Shown here: positions 1 through 7,826 of the stretch, piece by piece
Layout of the letters: each line of letters begins with the position of its first letter
How positions within the stretch are numbered: position 1 is the stretch's first letter
Source of the DNA: Ottowia oryzae
GTDB lineage: Bacteria; Pseudomonadota; Gammaproteobacteria; Burkholderiales; Burkholderiaceae_C
Length of the DNA stretch: 64,000 nt
Assembly: GCF_003008535.1 (NCBI RefSeq)
Contig: NZ_CP027666.1
Location: 1,658,001-1,722,000, forward strand
Direction of reading: 5' to 3'
The notes under the pieces: model-generated
What the model saw: the letters and a program-made list of their open reading frames with translations, nothing else
Told to the model about the DNA's origin: nothing
Databases searched by the model: none
Translations under genes and position numbers: made by a program

Positions 1-534
1 GGTGGCCGCGTGGTCACCGCGCCCACCAACGGCGCTGCGGGGGTGGTGCCCGCGGTGTTGCACTACTTCATGGACTTTCAGCGCGGCGCCAACGACGACG
101 ACGTGGTCGCCTTTTTGCTGGCGGCCTCGGCCATCGGGGTCTTGATCAAGACCAATGCGTCCATCTCGGGCGCAGAGGTCGGCTGCCAGGGCGAGGTTGG
201 TTCTGCCTGCGCGATGGCGGCGGCCGGTTTGACGCAGGTGTTGGGGGGCACCCCCGAGCAGGTCGAGAACGCCGCCGAGATCGGCTTGGAGCACAACCTG
301 GGCCTGACTTGCGACCCAGTGGGCGGCCTGGTGCAGGTGCCGTGCATCGAGCGCAATGCCATGGCGGCGGTGAAAGCCATCAACGCGGCCCAGCTGGCAC
401 TGTCGGGCGACGGTACGCACAAAGTCAGCCTGGATGCCGCCATTCGCACGCTGCGCGACACGGGCCGCGACATGCAGGACAAGTACAAGGAAACCTCCCG
501 CGGCGGTTTGGCGGTGGCGTACACCGAATGCTGA
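1..534 (+). CDS. sdaA: L-serine ammonia-lyase (serine dehydratase), C-terminal part; gene cut by left edge
   Basis: The reading frame is open from base 1, so the gene starts outside the window. It deaminates L-serine to pyruvate and ammonia with a 4Fe-4S cluster. The visible 177 residues carry the conserved TAPTNGAAGVVPAV stretch at the very start and the cysteine-containing CDPVGGLVQVPCIERNA region, both typical of the alpha domain of single-chain bacterial SdaA enzymes. The C terminus (RGGLAVAYTEC) is the usual family end. The next 100 bp to the convergent VIT-family gene hold no obvious signal. Identity is firm; full length cannot be judged. Confidence 0.93.
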   Translation, partial: GGRVVTAPTNGAAGVVPAVLHYFMDFQRGANDDDVVAFLLAASAIGVLIKTNASISGAEVGCQGEVGSACAMAAAGLTQVLGGTPEQVENAAEIGLEHNLGLTCDPVGGLVQVPCIERNAMAAVKAINAAQLALSGDGTHKVSLDAAIRTLRDTGRDMQDKYKETSRGGLAVAYTEC

Positions 535-640
535 CGGCCCGTCGTCGACCGCTGTCTTCGACCGCTGCTGCCAACACAAGACAAAGCGCGAGCCGCAGCG
601 GCGGCACAGGCCTCGTACCGAGGCTAGCCCGCCGGAGGCA

Positions 641-1513
641 TCAAAGGTGCGTGCCGATCAGTCGCCCGGCGGCGTAGGTCACCGCCATGGCGAGCAGCCC
701 GCCGCCCACGTTGCGCAGCACGGCCGGCAGCTTGGGCGTGCCGCCCAGGTGGGCCGACCACGCTCCCGTGCCCACCAGCGCCAGCACCACCGCGACGGCG
801 GTCACGGGCACCGTGATCGACAGCGGCGACATCAGCACCGCGCCCAGGGGCACCATCGCGCCCAGTGAGAACGACACGGCCGATGCCAGCGCAGCGCTCC
901 AGGGGTTGGTGTAGTGGCCCAGCTTCAGCCCCAGTTCAATTTCGGCGTGCGCGGCCAGCGCGTTGCTGCGCGTCAGCTCCAGCGCGGCTTGGCGGGCAGT
1001 CGCTTCGGACAGCCCCTTGGCGCGCAGCAATCCAATCAGCTCATTCAGTTCGGCGCGCGGCAGCTTGGCCAGCGCCGCCTGTTCGCTGCGGATGGCGGCT
1101 TTTTCCGTGTCGCGCTGGGTGCTGACCGACACGTACTCACCCACCGCCATCGACAGGGCGCCCGAAACCAAGCCGGCCACGCCGGCGGTCAGCAAGGCCG
1201 CAAAGGTGGGGCTGGCGCCCGCCACGCCCAGCACCAGTCCGGCGGTGGAAACAATGCCGTCGTTGGCGCCCAGCACGCCGGCGCGCAACCAGTTCAGGCG
1301 GTCGGACGTTACAGCCCGCTCGGCCTGCAAGTCGATGGTGGGTGAGGCGGCCAAAGCCGAATCGGAGGCCGCGCCTGCACCGGCGTCCGGCGCCCGTCGT
1401 TCATCGGCGGATGCAGGCGCTGGCCGCGCCACTGGGCCGCGTGTGGCGGCGGCCCCGGCGTCTGGTGGGTTGGAATGGTTCACGTTGGCTGGGCCTGGCC
1501 CCGCAGGGGCCAT
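641..1513 (-). CDS. VIT family (CCC1/VIT1-like) membrane transporter
   Basis: A 290-residue integral membrane protein of the vacuolar iron transporter family, which moves Fe(II) or Mn(II) across membranes. The family signature LRAGVLGANDGIVSTAGLVLGV starts near residue 75, followed by the SMAVGEYVSVSTQRDTEKA segment at the end of the second helix, a charged cytoplasmic metal-binding loop and three C-terminal hydrophobic helices. The first 70 residues are Ala/Pro-rich and low complexity, so the true start may lie downstream; the annotated ATG is the first in frame. It converges on the serine dehydratase gene. Substrate is inferred from the family only. Confidence 0.85.
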   Translation of the reverse strand: MAPAGPGPANVNHSNPPDAGAAATRGPVARPAPASADERRAPDAGAGAASDSALAASPTIDLQAERAVTSDRLNWLRAGVLGANDGIVSTAGLVLGVAGASPTFAALLTAGVAGLVSGALSMAVGEYVSVSTQRDTEKAAIRSEQAALAKLPRAELNELIGLLRAKGLSEATARQAALELTRSNALAAHAEIELGLKLGHYTNPWSAALASAVSFSLGAMVPLGAVLMSPLSITVPVTAVAVVLALVGTGAWSAHLGGTPKLPAVLRNVGGGLLAMAVTYAAGRLIGTHL

Positions 1514-1615
1514 GGCTGGCTGAGTGGATTGATGCCGCCAAGCTTATCGGGTGGCGGTCGCACTGTCTTGTGTGCCGCTTAAGCGCTGCGCGCTGCCACG
1601 ACGATGCGCAGGCGC

Positions 1616-2953
1616 TCAGCCCGCAGTCACCACCTGGGCGCGCAGCGAGTGCGGCAGGGCCTCGGTGATTTGCACCTCGATCATCTGCCCCTGCAGGCGC
1701 GCGCCGTTCGGGCCGCCGTCGAAGTTGACGATGCGGTTGCAATCGGTGCGGCCCATCAGCTCGGCCGGGTTCTTGCGCGAAGGGCCTTCGACCAGCAAGC
1801 GCTGCACGGTACCCACGCGGCTGGCGCTGATGGCGCGCACGTTCTGCTCGATGACCGCTTGCAGGTGCTGCAGGCGCTTGAGCTTCACTTCATGCGGCGT
1901 GTCGTCGTGCAGGTTGGCCGCCGGCGTACCTGGGCGCGGGCTGAAGATGAAGCTGAAAGATGCGTCGTAGCCCACGTCGTCGATCAGCTTCATCATCTTG
2001 CCGAAGTCGTCTTCGGTCTCGCCCGGAAAGCCGACGATGAAGTCGCTGGACAGGCTCAAGTCCGGCCGCACGGCGCGCAGCTTGCGGATGATGCTCTTGT
2101 ACTCCATGGCGGTGTAGCCGCGCTTCATGGCCATCAGGATGCGGTCGCTGCCGTGCTGCACCGGCAGATGCAGGTGGCTGACCAGCTTGGGCACCTTGCC
2201 ATACGCCTCGATCAGGCGCGGCGTGAACTCGTTGGGGTGGCTGGTGACATAGCGGATGCGCTCGATGCCCGGAATCTCCGCCACGTACTCGATCAGCAGC
2301 GCAAAGTCGGCGATCTCGCCGCTGTCGCCCATCGGGCCTCGGTAGGCGTTCACGTTCTGGCCCAGCAGCGTCACTTCCTTGACGCCCTGGTCGGCCAGCA
2401 CGGCGACTTCGGTCAGCACGTCGTCGAACGGGCGGCTGAATTCCTCGCCGCGCGTGTACGGCACCACACAGTAGCTACAGTATTTAGAGCAGCCTTCCAT
2501 GATCGACACGAACGCGCTGGCGCCGTCGACGCGTGCGGGCGGCAGGTGGTCAAACTTTTCGATCTCGGGAAAGCGGATGTCCACCTGCGGCGCCTGCTGC
2601 CGCTGGCGCTCGTTCAGCAGCTCGGGCAGGCGGTGCAGCGTTTGCGGGCCGAACACCACATCGACGTAAGGCGCGCGCTTGATGATTTCTTCGCCTTCCT
2701 GGCTGGCCACGCAGCCGCCCACGCCGATCAGCACGCCTTTTTGCTTCAGGTGCTTGACGCGGCCCAGGTCGGAAAACACCTTTTCCTGCGCCTTTTCGCG
2801 CACCGAGCAGGTGTTGAACAGGATCAGGTCGGCCTGCTCGGGGTCGTCGGTCGGCTCATAGCCCTGGGCAGCGCCCAGCACGTCGGCCATCTTGTCCGAG
2901 TCGTACTCGTTCATCTGGCAGCCGAAAGTTTTGATGAACACCTTGCGTGTCAT
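1616..2953 (-). CDS. miaB: tRNA-2-methylthio-N6-dimethylallyladenosine synthase MiaB
   Basis: A radical SAM methylthiotransferase that converts i6A37 to ms2i6A37 in tRNAs reading U-starting codons. From the chosen start (MTRKVFIKTFGCQMNEYDS) the protein is 445 residues, normal for MiaB. The three N-terminal cluster cysteines are at about 12, 49 and 81, and the radical SAM CxxxCxxC is at 155-162 (GCSKYCSYCVVPYTRG). A TRAM domain ends the protein (residues about 375-440). An upstream in-frame ATG would add 31 unlike residues and was rejected, because all family members start at the TFGCQMN strand. Confidence 0.96.
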   Translation of the reverse strand: MTRKVFIKTFGCQMNEYDSDKMADVLGAAQGYEPTDDPEQADLILFNTCSVREKAQEKVFSDLGRVKHLKQKGVLIGVGGCVASQEGEEIIKRAPYVDVVFGPQTLHRLPELLNERQRQQAPQVDIRFPEIEKFDHLPPARVDGASAFVSIMEGCSKYCSYCVVPYTRGEEFSRPFDDVLTEVAVLADQGVKEVTLLGQNVNAYRGPMGDSGEIADFALLIEYVAEIPGIERIRYVTSHPNEFTPRLIEAYGKVPKLVSHLHLPVQHGSDRILMAMKRGYTAMEYKSIIRKLRAVRPDLSLSSDFIVGFPGETEDDFGKMMKLIDDVGYDASFSFIFSPRPGTPAANLHDDTPHEVKLKRLQHLQAVIEQNVRAISASRVGTVQRLLVEGPSRKNPAELMGRTDCNRIVNFDGGPNGARLQGQMIEVQITEALPHSLRAQVVTAG

Positions 2954-3109
2954 GGCAGCAGGCCTTTTGGGTGGGCGCGCACAGGTGCGCGCAGGGGCAA
3001 GCAGAAAGCAGGAATACAAACCCGCCAGCGCCAGGCTGGTCGGCAAAAAATGTCAGGGCCGCCCAGCCGCATCTGGCGGCAAGTGGGCTGGCCGCGTTGG
3101 CGCGCGGCC

Positions 3110-3526
3110 TCAGCCGCCGTAGTGGGACGGCTGAACGAAGATGCGCGTTTTCTGCTGGCGCGCAGGAGAGCCGTCGGGCATCGTTTGGGCTTCTTCGGGC
3201 GTCAGCAGCCACACGTCGCGCACCATGCCGGCCGGGTCGCGGATGTAGTTGACCACGTAGGTCTGGCCGACCAGCGCGTTGTTCAGCACAAAGGTGTTCA
3301 TCGGCCCGCGGATGCGTGCGCCGGGCGCCAGCCGCTCTTCGGTGCCGTTGAGCTTGACCTCCAGCGGAATCTCAGAGAACTTGATGACGCCTCTTTCCAC
3401 ATTCATGGGGAAGATGCGTTGCATCTGTGCCCAGGAATTCGTGGGAAAAATGGCTGTAGCGCTTACCAGCACGGCGCTGGCAGCTATGAATAAGTGAGCT
3501 ATAGGGGCTTTCGGCCAGCGGTTCAT
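3110..3526 (-). CDS. Exported conserved protein of unknown function
   Basis: A 138-residue protein beginning MNRWPKAPIAHLF. Residues 1-34 look like a signal peptide (positive n-region, hydrophobic IAASAVLVSATAIF core, cleavage near NSWAQ). The mature part has a QRIFPMNVERGVIKF segment and strands with no catalytic motif I recognise. It resembles short exported proteins common in the Comamonadaceae, but I cannot name a function. The signal-peptide codons lie inside a copy of the dispersed repeat (3442-3504), so the hydrophobic core is apparently repeat-derived. An upstream in-frame start would add eight residues. It lies about 200 bp from the divergent ribonucleotide reductase gene. Confidence 0.7.
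   Translation of the reverse strand: MNRWPKAPIAHLFIAASAVLVSATAIFPTNSWAQMQRIFPMNVERGVIKFSEIPLEVKLNGTEERLAPGARIRGPMNTFVLNNALVGQTYVVNYIRDPAGMVRDVWLLTPEEAQTMPDGSPARQQKTRIFVQPSHYGG
3442..3504 (-). repeat. Dispersed ~60-bp repeat, copy 1 (translated as part of a signal peptide)
   Basis: On the minus strand this reads CATAGCTGCCAGCGC, nine bases, then AAGCGCTACAGCCATTTTT, matching the ATAGCTGC-NN-GCGC ... GCGCT-AGGCC-ATTTT pattern of the other copies. It lies wholly inside the coding sequence of the exported 138-residue protein and encodes FIAASAVLVSATAIF. Confidence 0.65.
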
Positions 3527-3723
3527 GGTGTCTGTCCAGAGGCTGTGCAAACCTGCAACCCCTGATTTTATGCGGCTTCGCGCGGGATTGGACGAAAGTC
3601 ATCCACTGCGCGCCCAGGGCCGTGCGAACCTGGGGGTAGCCCGGCCGTGCCAGCGGTGCAAGAATCGGGGTTTTCGCTGCCGCGCGCCATGCCGTGCGCC
3701 ACGCAGCTTCCGGAGTTCACCCC

Positions 3724-6222
3724 ATGAAAAGAGACGCCTTGCCGGGCACCGCCGTTGCCGCCGAGCCGCAAGCCATCAGCCGCGACGTGCTGGCGGAAAA
3801 GTATTTCAAACCCGGCGAGACATCGCTCGACCAGCTGTATGGCCGCGTGGCGCGTGCGCTGGCTTCGGTCGAAAAGCCTGCGCTGCAGGCCGAGTGGGAG
3901 CAGAAATTCCTCTCGAACCTGTACGCCGGCGCCATCGGCGCGGGCCGCATCATGAGCGCGGCGGGCACCGACATCCAGGCCACGCTGATCAACTGCTTCG
4001 TGCAGCCCGTGGGCGACGCCATTCAGGGCCGCGACGACGAAGGCTTTCCCGGCATTTACGAAGCGCTGCGCGAAGCGGCCGAGACCATGCGCCGTGGCGG
4101 CGGCGTGGGCTACGACTTCAGCCGCATTCGCCCCAAGGGGGCCTTCGTCAAGGGCACGCACAGCATGGCCAGCGGGCCGTGCAGCTACATGAACGTGTTC
4201 GACCAGTCTTGCGCCACGGTTGAAAGCGCGGGCGCCCGGCGTGGCGCGCAGATGGGCGTGCTGCGCATCGACCACCCGGACGTGCTGGAATTCATCACCG
4301 CCAAGCGCACGCCGGGGCGCTGGAACAACTTCAACGTGTCGGTGGGCGTCAGCGATGCGTTCATGCAAGCCGTGGCCGACGGCGCCGACTGGCAGCTGGT
4401 GCACCGCGCCGCGCCCGGCCTGCGGCTGGTGGAAGAGGGCGCCCACCAGCGCGCCGACGGCCAGTGGGTGTACCGCACGCTGCCCGCGCGCGAGCTGTGG
4501 GACACGATCATGAAGTCCACCTACGACTTCGCCGAGCCGGGCATCCTGTTCCTTGACCAGATCGGGCGCGACAACAACCTGAACTACTGCGAGGAAATCG
4601 CCGCCACCAACCCGTGTGGCGAGCAGCCCCTGCCGTCCTATGGCTGCTGCGACCTGGGCCCCATCATCCTGACCCACTTCGTGCGCCACCCGTTTGGCGT
4701 GGGCGGCACGCCGTCGTTTGATTTCGAGCGTTTTGAGCAGGTGGTGGCCACCCAGGTGCGCGCGCTGGACAACGTGCTGGACGTCACCTTCTGGCCGCTG
4801 GACCAGCAGCGCGCCGAAAGCGCCAGCAAGCGCCGCATCGGCGTGGGCTTCACCGGCCTGGGCAATACGCTGACGCTGCTGCAACTGCGCTACGACCGCG
4901 CCGAAGGCCGCGACACAGCCGCCGAAATTGCGCGCCGCATGCGCGATGCGGCCTATCGCGCGTCGGTCGAGCTGGCCAAGGAAAAAGGCGCCTTCCCGAA
5001 ATTCGACGCCAAGGGCTATCTGGCCGAAGGCACGTTCGCCAGCCGCCTGCCCGACGACCTGAAGGCGGCGATTCGCAAGCACGGCATTCGCAACAGCCAC
5101 CTGCTGTCGATCGCGCCCACGGGCACCGTCAGCCTCGCGTTTGCCGACAACGCCTCCAACGGCATCGAGCCGGCTTTCAGCTGGGGCTACCAGCGCAACA
5201 AGCGCGAGGCCGACGGCAGCAAGAGTGCCTACACCGTGGAAGACCACGCCTTTCGCGTCTACCGCTCGCAAGTCGATAGCAGCGTGACCACGGACGACGC
5301 GGCCGGCAAGCTGCCCGACTATTTCGTCAACGCCCTGCAGATGACCGCGCAAGAGCACGTGGCCATGATGGAGGCTGTGCAGCCCTACGTGGACACCAGC
5401 ATCAGCAAGACCGTCAACATCCCCGAAGACTACCCGTACGAGCACTTCAAGGACCTGTACCACCAGGCCTGGCGCGCGGGCCTGAAGGGCCTGGCCACCT
5501 ACCGGCCCAACAGCATCCTGGGCGCCGTGCTGGAAGCCACGCCGGTCAAGAAGGAAGAGCCCGCGCCGGCCGCTGTTGCTGCCCCGGTGGCGGCGGCCGT
5601 GCCCGTGTACGACCCGGCCCGCACCGTGATCGAAAAGCGCCCCGCCGGCGGCTTGCCCGCGGTGGCCGAGAAAATCGAATACTGGACCAGCGAAGGCCAG
5701 CAGCGCCTGTACCTGATCGTCACCTTTCTGCCCATGCCCGCCGCCGATGGCCAAGGCACGGTAGAGCGTGCGATTGAGTTCTTCATGCCCGTGGGCCAGA
5801 ACGGCGAATCGCAGCAGTGGATTACCGCCACCATGCGCATGCTCAGCCTGGCTGCGCGCGGCGGCTTTCTGGACCGCGCCCTGTCCGACATGCAGAAGGT
5901 CAGCTGGGACCGCGGCCCCGTGCGCCTGGGCACGTATGAGAAGGCCGACGGCACGCACGTGCCGCGCTGGCACGACAGCGAGGTGGCGGCCATTGGCTAC
6001 GCCATCGAAAACCTGATCGCCAAGCGCCAGCTGCAGGTGCAGGCCTCGCTGTTCGACGCGGACGAGCTGCCCAGCGTCGAGCCGGTGGTCGCCCCCGCAG
6101 CCTCCGTGGCGCCCGGCGTGATGGCGGGCAAGAAGTGCGCCGAATGCGGCGCCCACGCCATGATCCGCAAGGACGGCTGCGACTACTGCACGCAGTGCGG
6201 CTTTGTGGGCAGCTGCGGTTGA
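3724..6222 (+). CDS. nrdJ: Adenosylcobalamin-dependent (class II) ribonucleoside-diphosphate reductase
   Basis: An 832-residue class II reductase that makes deoxyribonucleotides with adenosylcobalamin and needs no small subunit or oxygen. The first redox cysteine is at residue 91 (INCFVQPVGD), the substrate-pocket NNFNVSVGVSD follows near 205, and the finger-loop active-site motif NPCGEQPLP has its cysteine at residue 298. The last 35 residues contain six cysteines in CxxC-like pairs (KKCAECGAHAM ... CDYCTQCGFVGSCG), fitting the C-terminal redox/zinc-like tail of this subfamily. The start at 3724 has CGGAG nine bases upstream; the earlier in-frame start adds ten unlike residues. A strong terminator follows. 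I saw no B12 riboswitch in the 170-bp leader. Confidence 0.95.
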   Translation: MKRDALPGTAVAAEPQAISRDVLAEKYFKPGETSLDQLYGRVARALASVEKPALQAEWEQKFLSNLYAGAIGAGRIMSAAGTDIQATLINCFVQPVGDAIQGRDDEGFPGIYEALREAAETMRRGGGVGYDFSRIRPKGAFVKGTHSMASGPCSYMNVFDQSCATVESAGARRGAQMGVLRIDHPDVLEFITAKRTPGRWNNFNVSVGVSDAFMQAVADGADWQLVHRAAPGLRLVEEGAHQRADGQWVYRTLPARELWDTIMKSTYDFAEPGILFLDQIGRDNNLNYCEEIAATNPCGEQPLPSYGCCDLGPIILTHFVRHPFGVGGTPSFDFERFEQVVATQVRALDNVLDVTFWPLDQQRAESASKRRIGVGFTGLGNTLTLLQLRYDRAEGRDTAAEIARRMRDAAYRASVELAKEKGAFPKFDAKGYLAEGTFASRLPDDLKAAIRKHGIRNSHLLSIAPTGTVSLAFADNASNGIEPAFSWGYQRNKREADGSKSAYTVEDHAFRVYRSQVDSSVTTDDAAGKLPDYFVNALQMTAQEHVAMMEAVQPYVDTSISKTVNIPEDYPYEHFKDLYHQAWRAGLKGLATYRPNSILGAVLEATPVKKEEPAPAAVAAPVAAAVPVYDPARTVIEKRPAGGLPAVAEKIEYWTSEGQQRLYLIVTFLPMPAADGQGTVERAIEFFMPVGQNGESQQWITATMRMLSLAARGGFLDRALSDMQKVSWDRGPVRLGTYEKADGTHVPRWHDSEVAAIGYAIENLIAKRQLQVQASLFDADELPSVEPVVAPAASVAPGVMAGKKCAECGAHAMIRKDGCDYCTQCGFVGSCG

Positions 6223-6246
6223 TGGCCGCGGGCTGACATCAGCGCG

Positions 6247-6274
6247 AAAGCCGCCTGCGAGCGGCTTTCTTTTT
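6247..6274 (+). terminator. Intrinsic terminator of nrdJ
   Basis: An 8-bp perfect stem AAAGCCGC / GCGGCTTT (6247-6254 and 6261-6268) with a 6-base loop, followed by CTTTTT. It lies 25 bp after the nrdJ stop codon. Confidence 0.9.
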
Positions 6275-6339
6275 GCTATGAAAGTCAGAGCTGGTGGCGC
6301 AGGTGAGATAAGCGCCAGGGCCTTGTTTGACTTGCAATC
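6275..6339 (+). repeat. Dispersed ~60-bp repeat, copy 2 (intergenic)
   Basis: Reads CTATGAAAGTCAGAGCTG, GTGGCGC, eleven bases, GCGCCAGGGCC, then TTGTTTGACTTGCAATC. The TGGCGC and GCGCCA arms can pair. It lies directly after the nrdJ terminator and is not translated. Confidence 0.7.
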
Positions 6340-6432
6340 AATGCGGTAGAAACTTCGGGCGAAACGTGCGCCGATAGGGGTGCCAAGAACACCCCAGCGC
6401 TCGTGTCGATGCCCGTTGGTATCGACCCCGCC

Positions 6433-7461
6433 TCAACCTACGCCGTAGTTCGGCGGCGCGCTCAGTTCGTGAAACAAGTCGCTGTAGATTTTGTAGCGGC
6501 TGGCGCTGATAACACCTGCGCTGGCGGGCGATTCGGCTTGTAAAACAGCTTCAGCCACCGCTGCGCGCACCCCACAACCCGGCTCATGCAAATGGGTGCA
6601 GTTGTAGAACCTGCATTCGGCCACGTGCGGCTTCAAGTCGGGCATGTAGGCGGCCAGCTGCATCGGCTCGATGTGGCGCAGGCCGAATTCCTGAAAGCCG
6701 GGCGAGTCGATCAGCGCGCCGGTGCGCGCGGCGTCCAGCCAGTACCAGGTGGTGGTGGTGGTGGTGTGCTTGCCCGAATTCAGCGCCTGTGAAATCTCGT
6801 TGGTCAGCGCCGCAGCGCGGGGCACGGCGCGGTTGATCAGCGTGCTTTTGCCCGCGCCCGACGGCCCCAGGATCAGCGTGGTGCGGCCCTGCAGCCGCGC
6901 GATCACGTCGTCCAGCGAACAGCCCGCGGGCACCACGCCGTCCACCGGCTTGGCGGCCATCGGCAACACGGTGTAGCCCATGGCGCGGTACGGCGCCAGG
7001 CGCTGCCACGCGCGGGCGAACAGCGGGGCCAGGTCGGCCTTGTTCAGCACGATCAGCGGCTCGATATGCTCGGCCTCGCAGGCGATCAGCGCGCGCGAAA
7101 GCTGGTGTTCCGAGAATTCCGGCTCGGCCGCCACCAGGATCAGCACCTGATCGAGGTTGGCGGCGAAGGACTTGGTGCGCACCTCGTCCTGGCGGTACAG
7201 CAGGTTGCGGCGCGGGGTGATCTGCTCGATGGTGCCTTCGTCCTGCGAGGGCTGCCAGCGCACGCGGTCGCCCACCACCACGCCCAGCTTTTTGCCGCGC
7301 GGGTGGCAGATCACGCGCTGGCCATCGGGCGTTTCCACCACGCAGTGGCGGCCGTGGCTGGCGACGATCAGGCCGTCTTCCAGCGTGTCCGGCCCGTCGC
7401 CAGCGGCAGAACGCGGGTTGCGGCGGCTACTGGCGCGGGACGCGCGCGGTGGGCGGCTCAT
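6433..7461 (-). CDS. rsgA: Ribosome small subunit-dependent GTPase A
   Basis: A 342-residue circularly permuted GTPase that checks late 30S subunit assembly near the decoding centre. An OB-fold domain (about 30-100) precedes the GTPase, whose motifs occur in permuted order: NKAD (G4) at 140-143, GPSGAGKS (G1) at 199-206, DSPG (G3) at 252-255. The C-terminal zinc site uses C283, C288, H290 and C296. The start codon overlaps the stop of the upstream carbinolamine dehydratase gene by four bases, so the three genes here (M48 protease, dehydratase, rsgA) look like one translationally coupled operon. Confidence 0.96.
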   Translation of the reverse strand: MSRPPRASRASSRRNPRSAAGDGPDTLEDGLIVASHGRHCVVETPDGQRVICHPRGKKLGVVVGDRVRWQPSQDEGTIEQITPRRNLLYRQDEVRTKSFAANLDQVLILVAAEPEFSEHQLSRALIACEAEHIEPLIVLNKADLAPLFARAWQRLAPYRAMGYTVLPMAAKPVDGVVPAGCSLDDVIARLQGRTTLILGPSGAGKSTLINRAVPRAAALTNEISQALNSGKHTTTTTTWYWLDAARTGALIDSPGFQEFGLRHIEPMQLAAYMPDLKPHVAECRFYNCTHLHEPGCGVRAAVAEAVLQAESPASAGVISASRYKIYSDLFHELSAPPNYGVG

Positions 7462-7826
7462 GCGCCGGCGCCTTCTGGGTTGGGCAGTGCGTTGGGGCCT
7501 GGGTCCAGCAGGTCGGTCTGGCGGGCGGCGTCGAAGTCGCGCGCCGTCAGGCCGCCCGCCTCGTGCGTGGACCAGCGCACGGTGCAGCGGCCCCAGCCCA
7601 CGGTGAGCGTGGGGTGGTGGTTCAACCGTTCGGCCAACGCCGCCACCTGGTCGGCGAACGCCATGGCGGCGCGAAAGTCCGCGAAGCGCCAGGTCTTCTG
7701 AATGGCGGGCTCGGCGCCTTCGGCGGTGCTTTGCCAGCCGGGTTGATGGGTCAGGAATGCTTCCAAATCAATAGCTGTTACCGCAGGTGCGGCGTGCGCT
7801 GGAGGGCTGTTGGGCTGGGAATTCAT
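7458..7826 (-). CDS. phhB: 4a-hydroxytetrahydrobiopterin dehydratase (pterin-4a-carbinolamine dehydratase)
   Basis: A 122-residue member of the PCD/DCoH family that regenerates pterin cofactor after aromatic hydroxylation. The conserved core is present: KTWRFADFRAAMAFADQVAALAERLNHHPTLTVGWGRCTVRWSTHEAGGLTARDFDAARQTD (about residues 44-106), with the catalytic pair of histidines in LNHHP. The first 20 residues (Pro/Ala-rich) precede the family domain and are encoded by a copy of the dispersed repeat read in the antisense direction. It overlaps the genes on both sides by four bases. No phenylalanine hydroxylase is nearby. Confidence 0.92.
   Translation of the reverse strand: MNSQPNSPPAHAAPAVTAIDLEAFLTHQPGWQSTAEGAEPAIQKTWRFADFRAAMAFADQVAALAERLNHHPTLTVGWGRCTVRWSTHEAGGLTARDFDAARQTDLLDPGPNALPNPEGAGA
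7764..7824 (+). repeat. Dispersed ~60-bp repeat, copy 3 (translated antisense, N-terminus of the dehydratase)
   Basis: The plus strand reads AATCAATAGCTG, six bases, GCAGGTGCGGC, then GTGCGCTGGAGGGCTG, a degenerate copy. The minus-strand gene translates it as roughly NSPPAHAAPAVTAIDL. Confidence 0.5.

Noticed and set aside
3551..3723. Cobalamin riboswitch before nrdJ
   Set aside because: No B12-box-like or long structured leader could be recognised in the 170 bp.
3568..6156. Long antisense open frame opposite nrdJ
   Set aside because: Shadow of the real gene; low-complexity translation and no family features.
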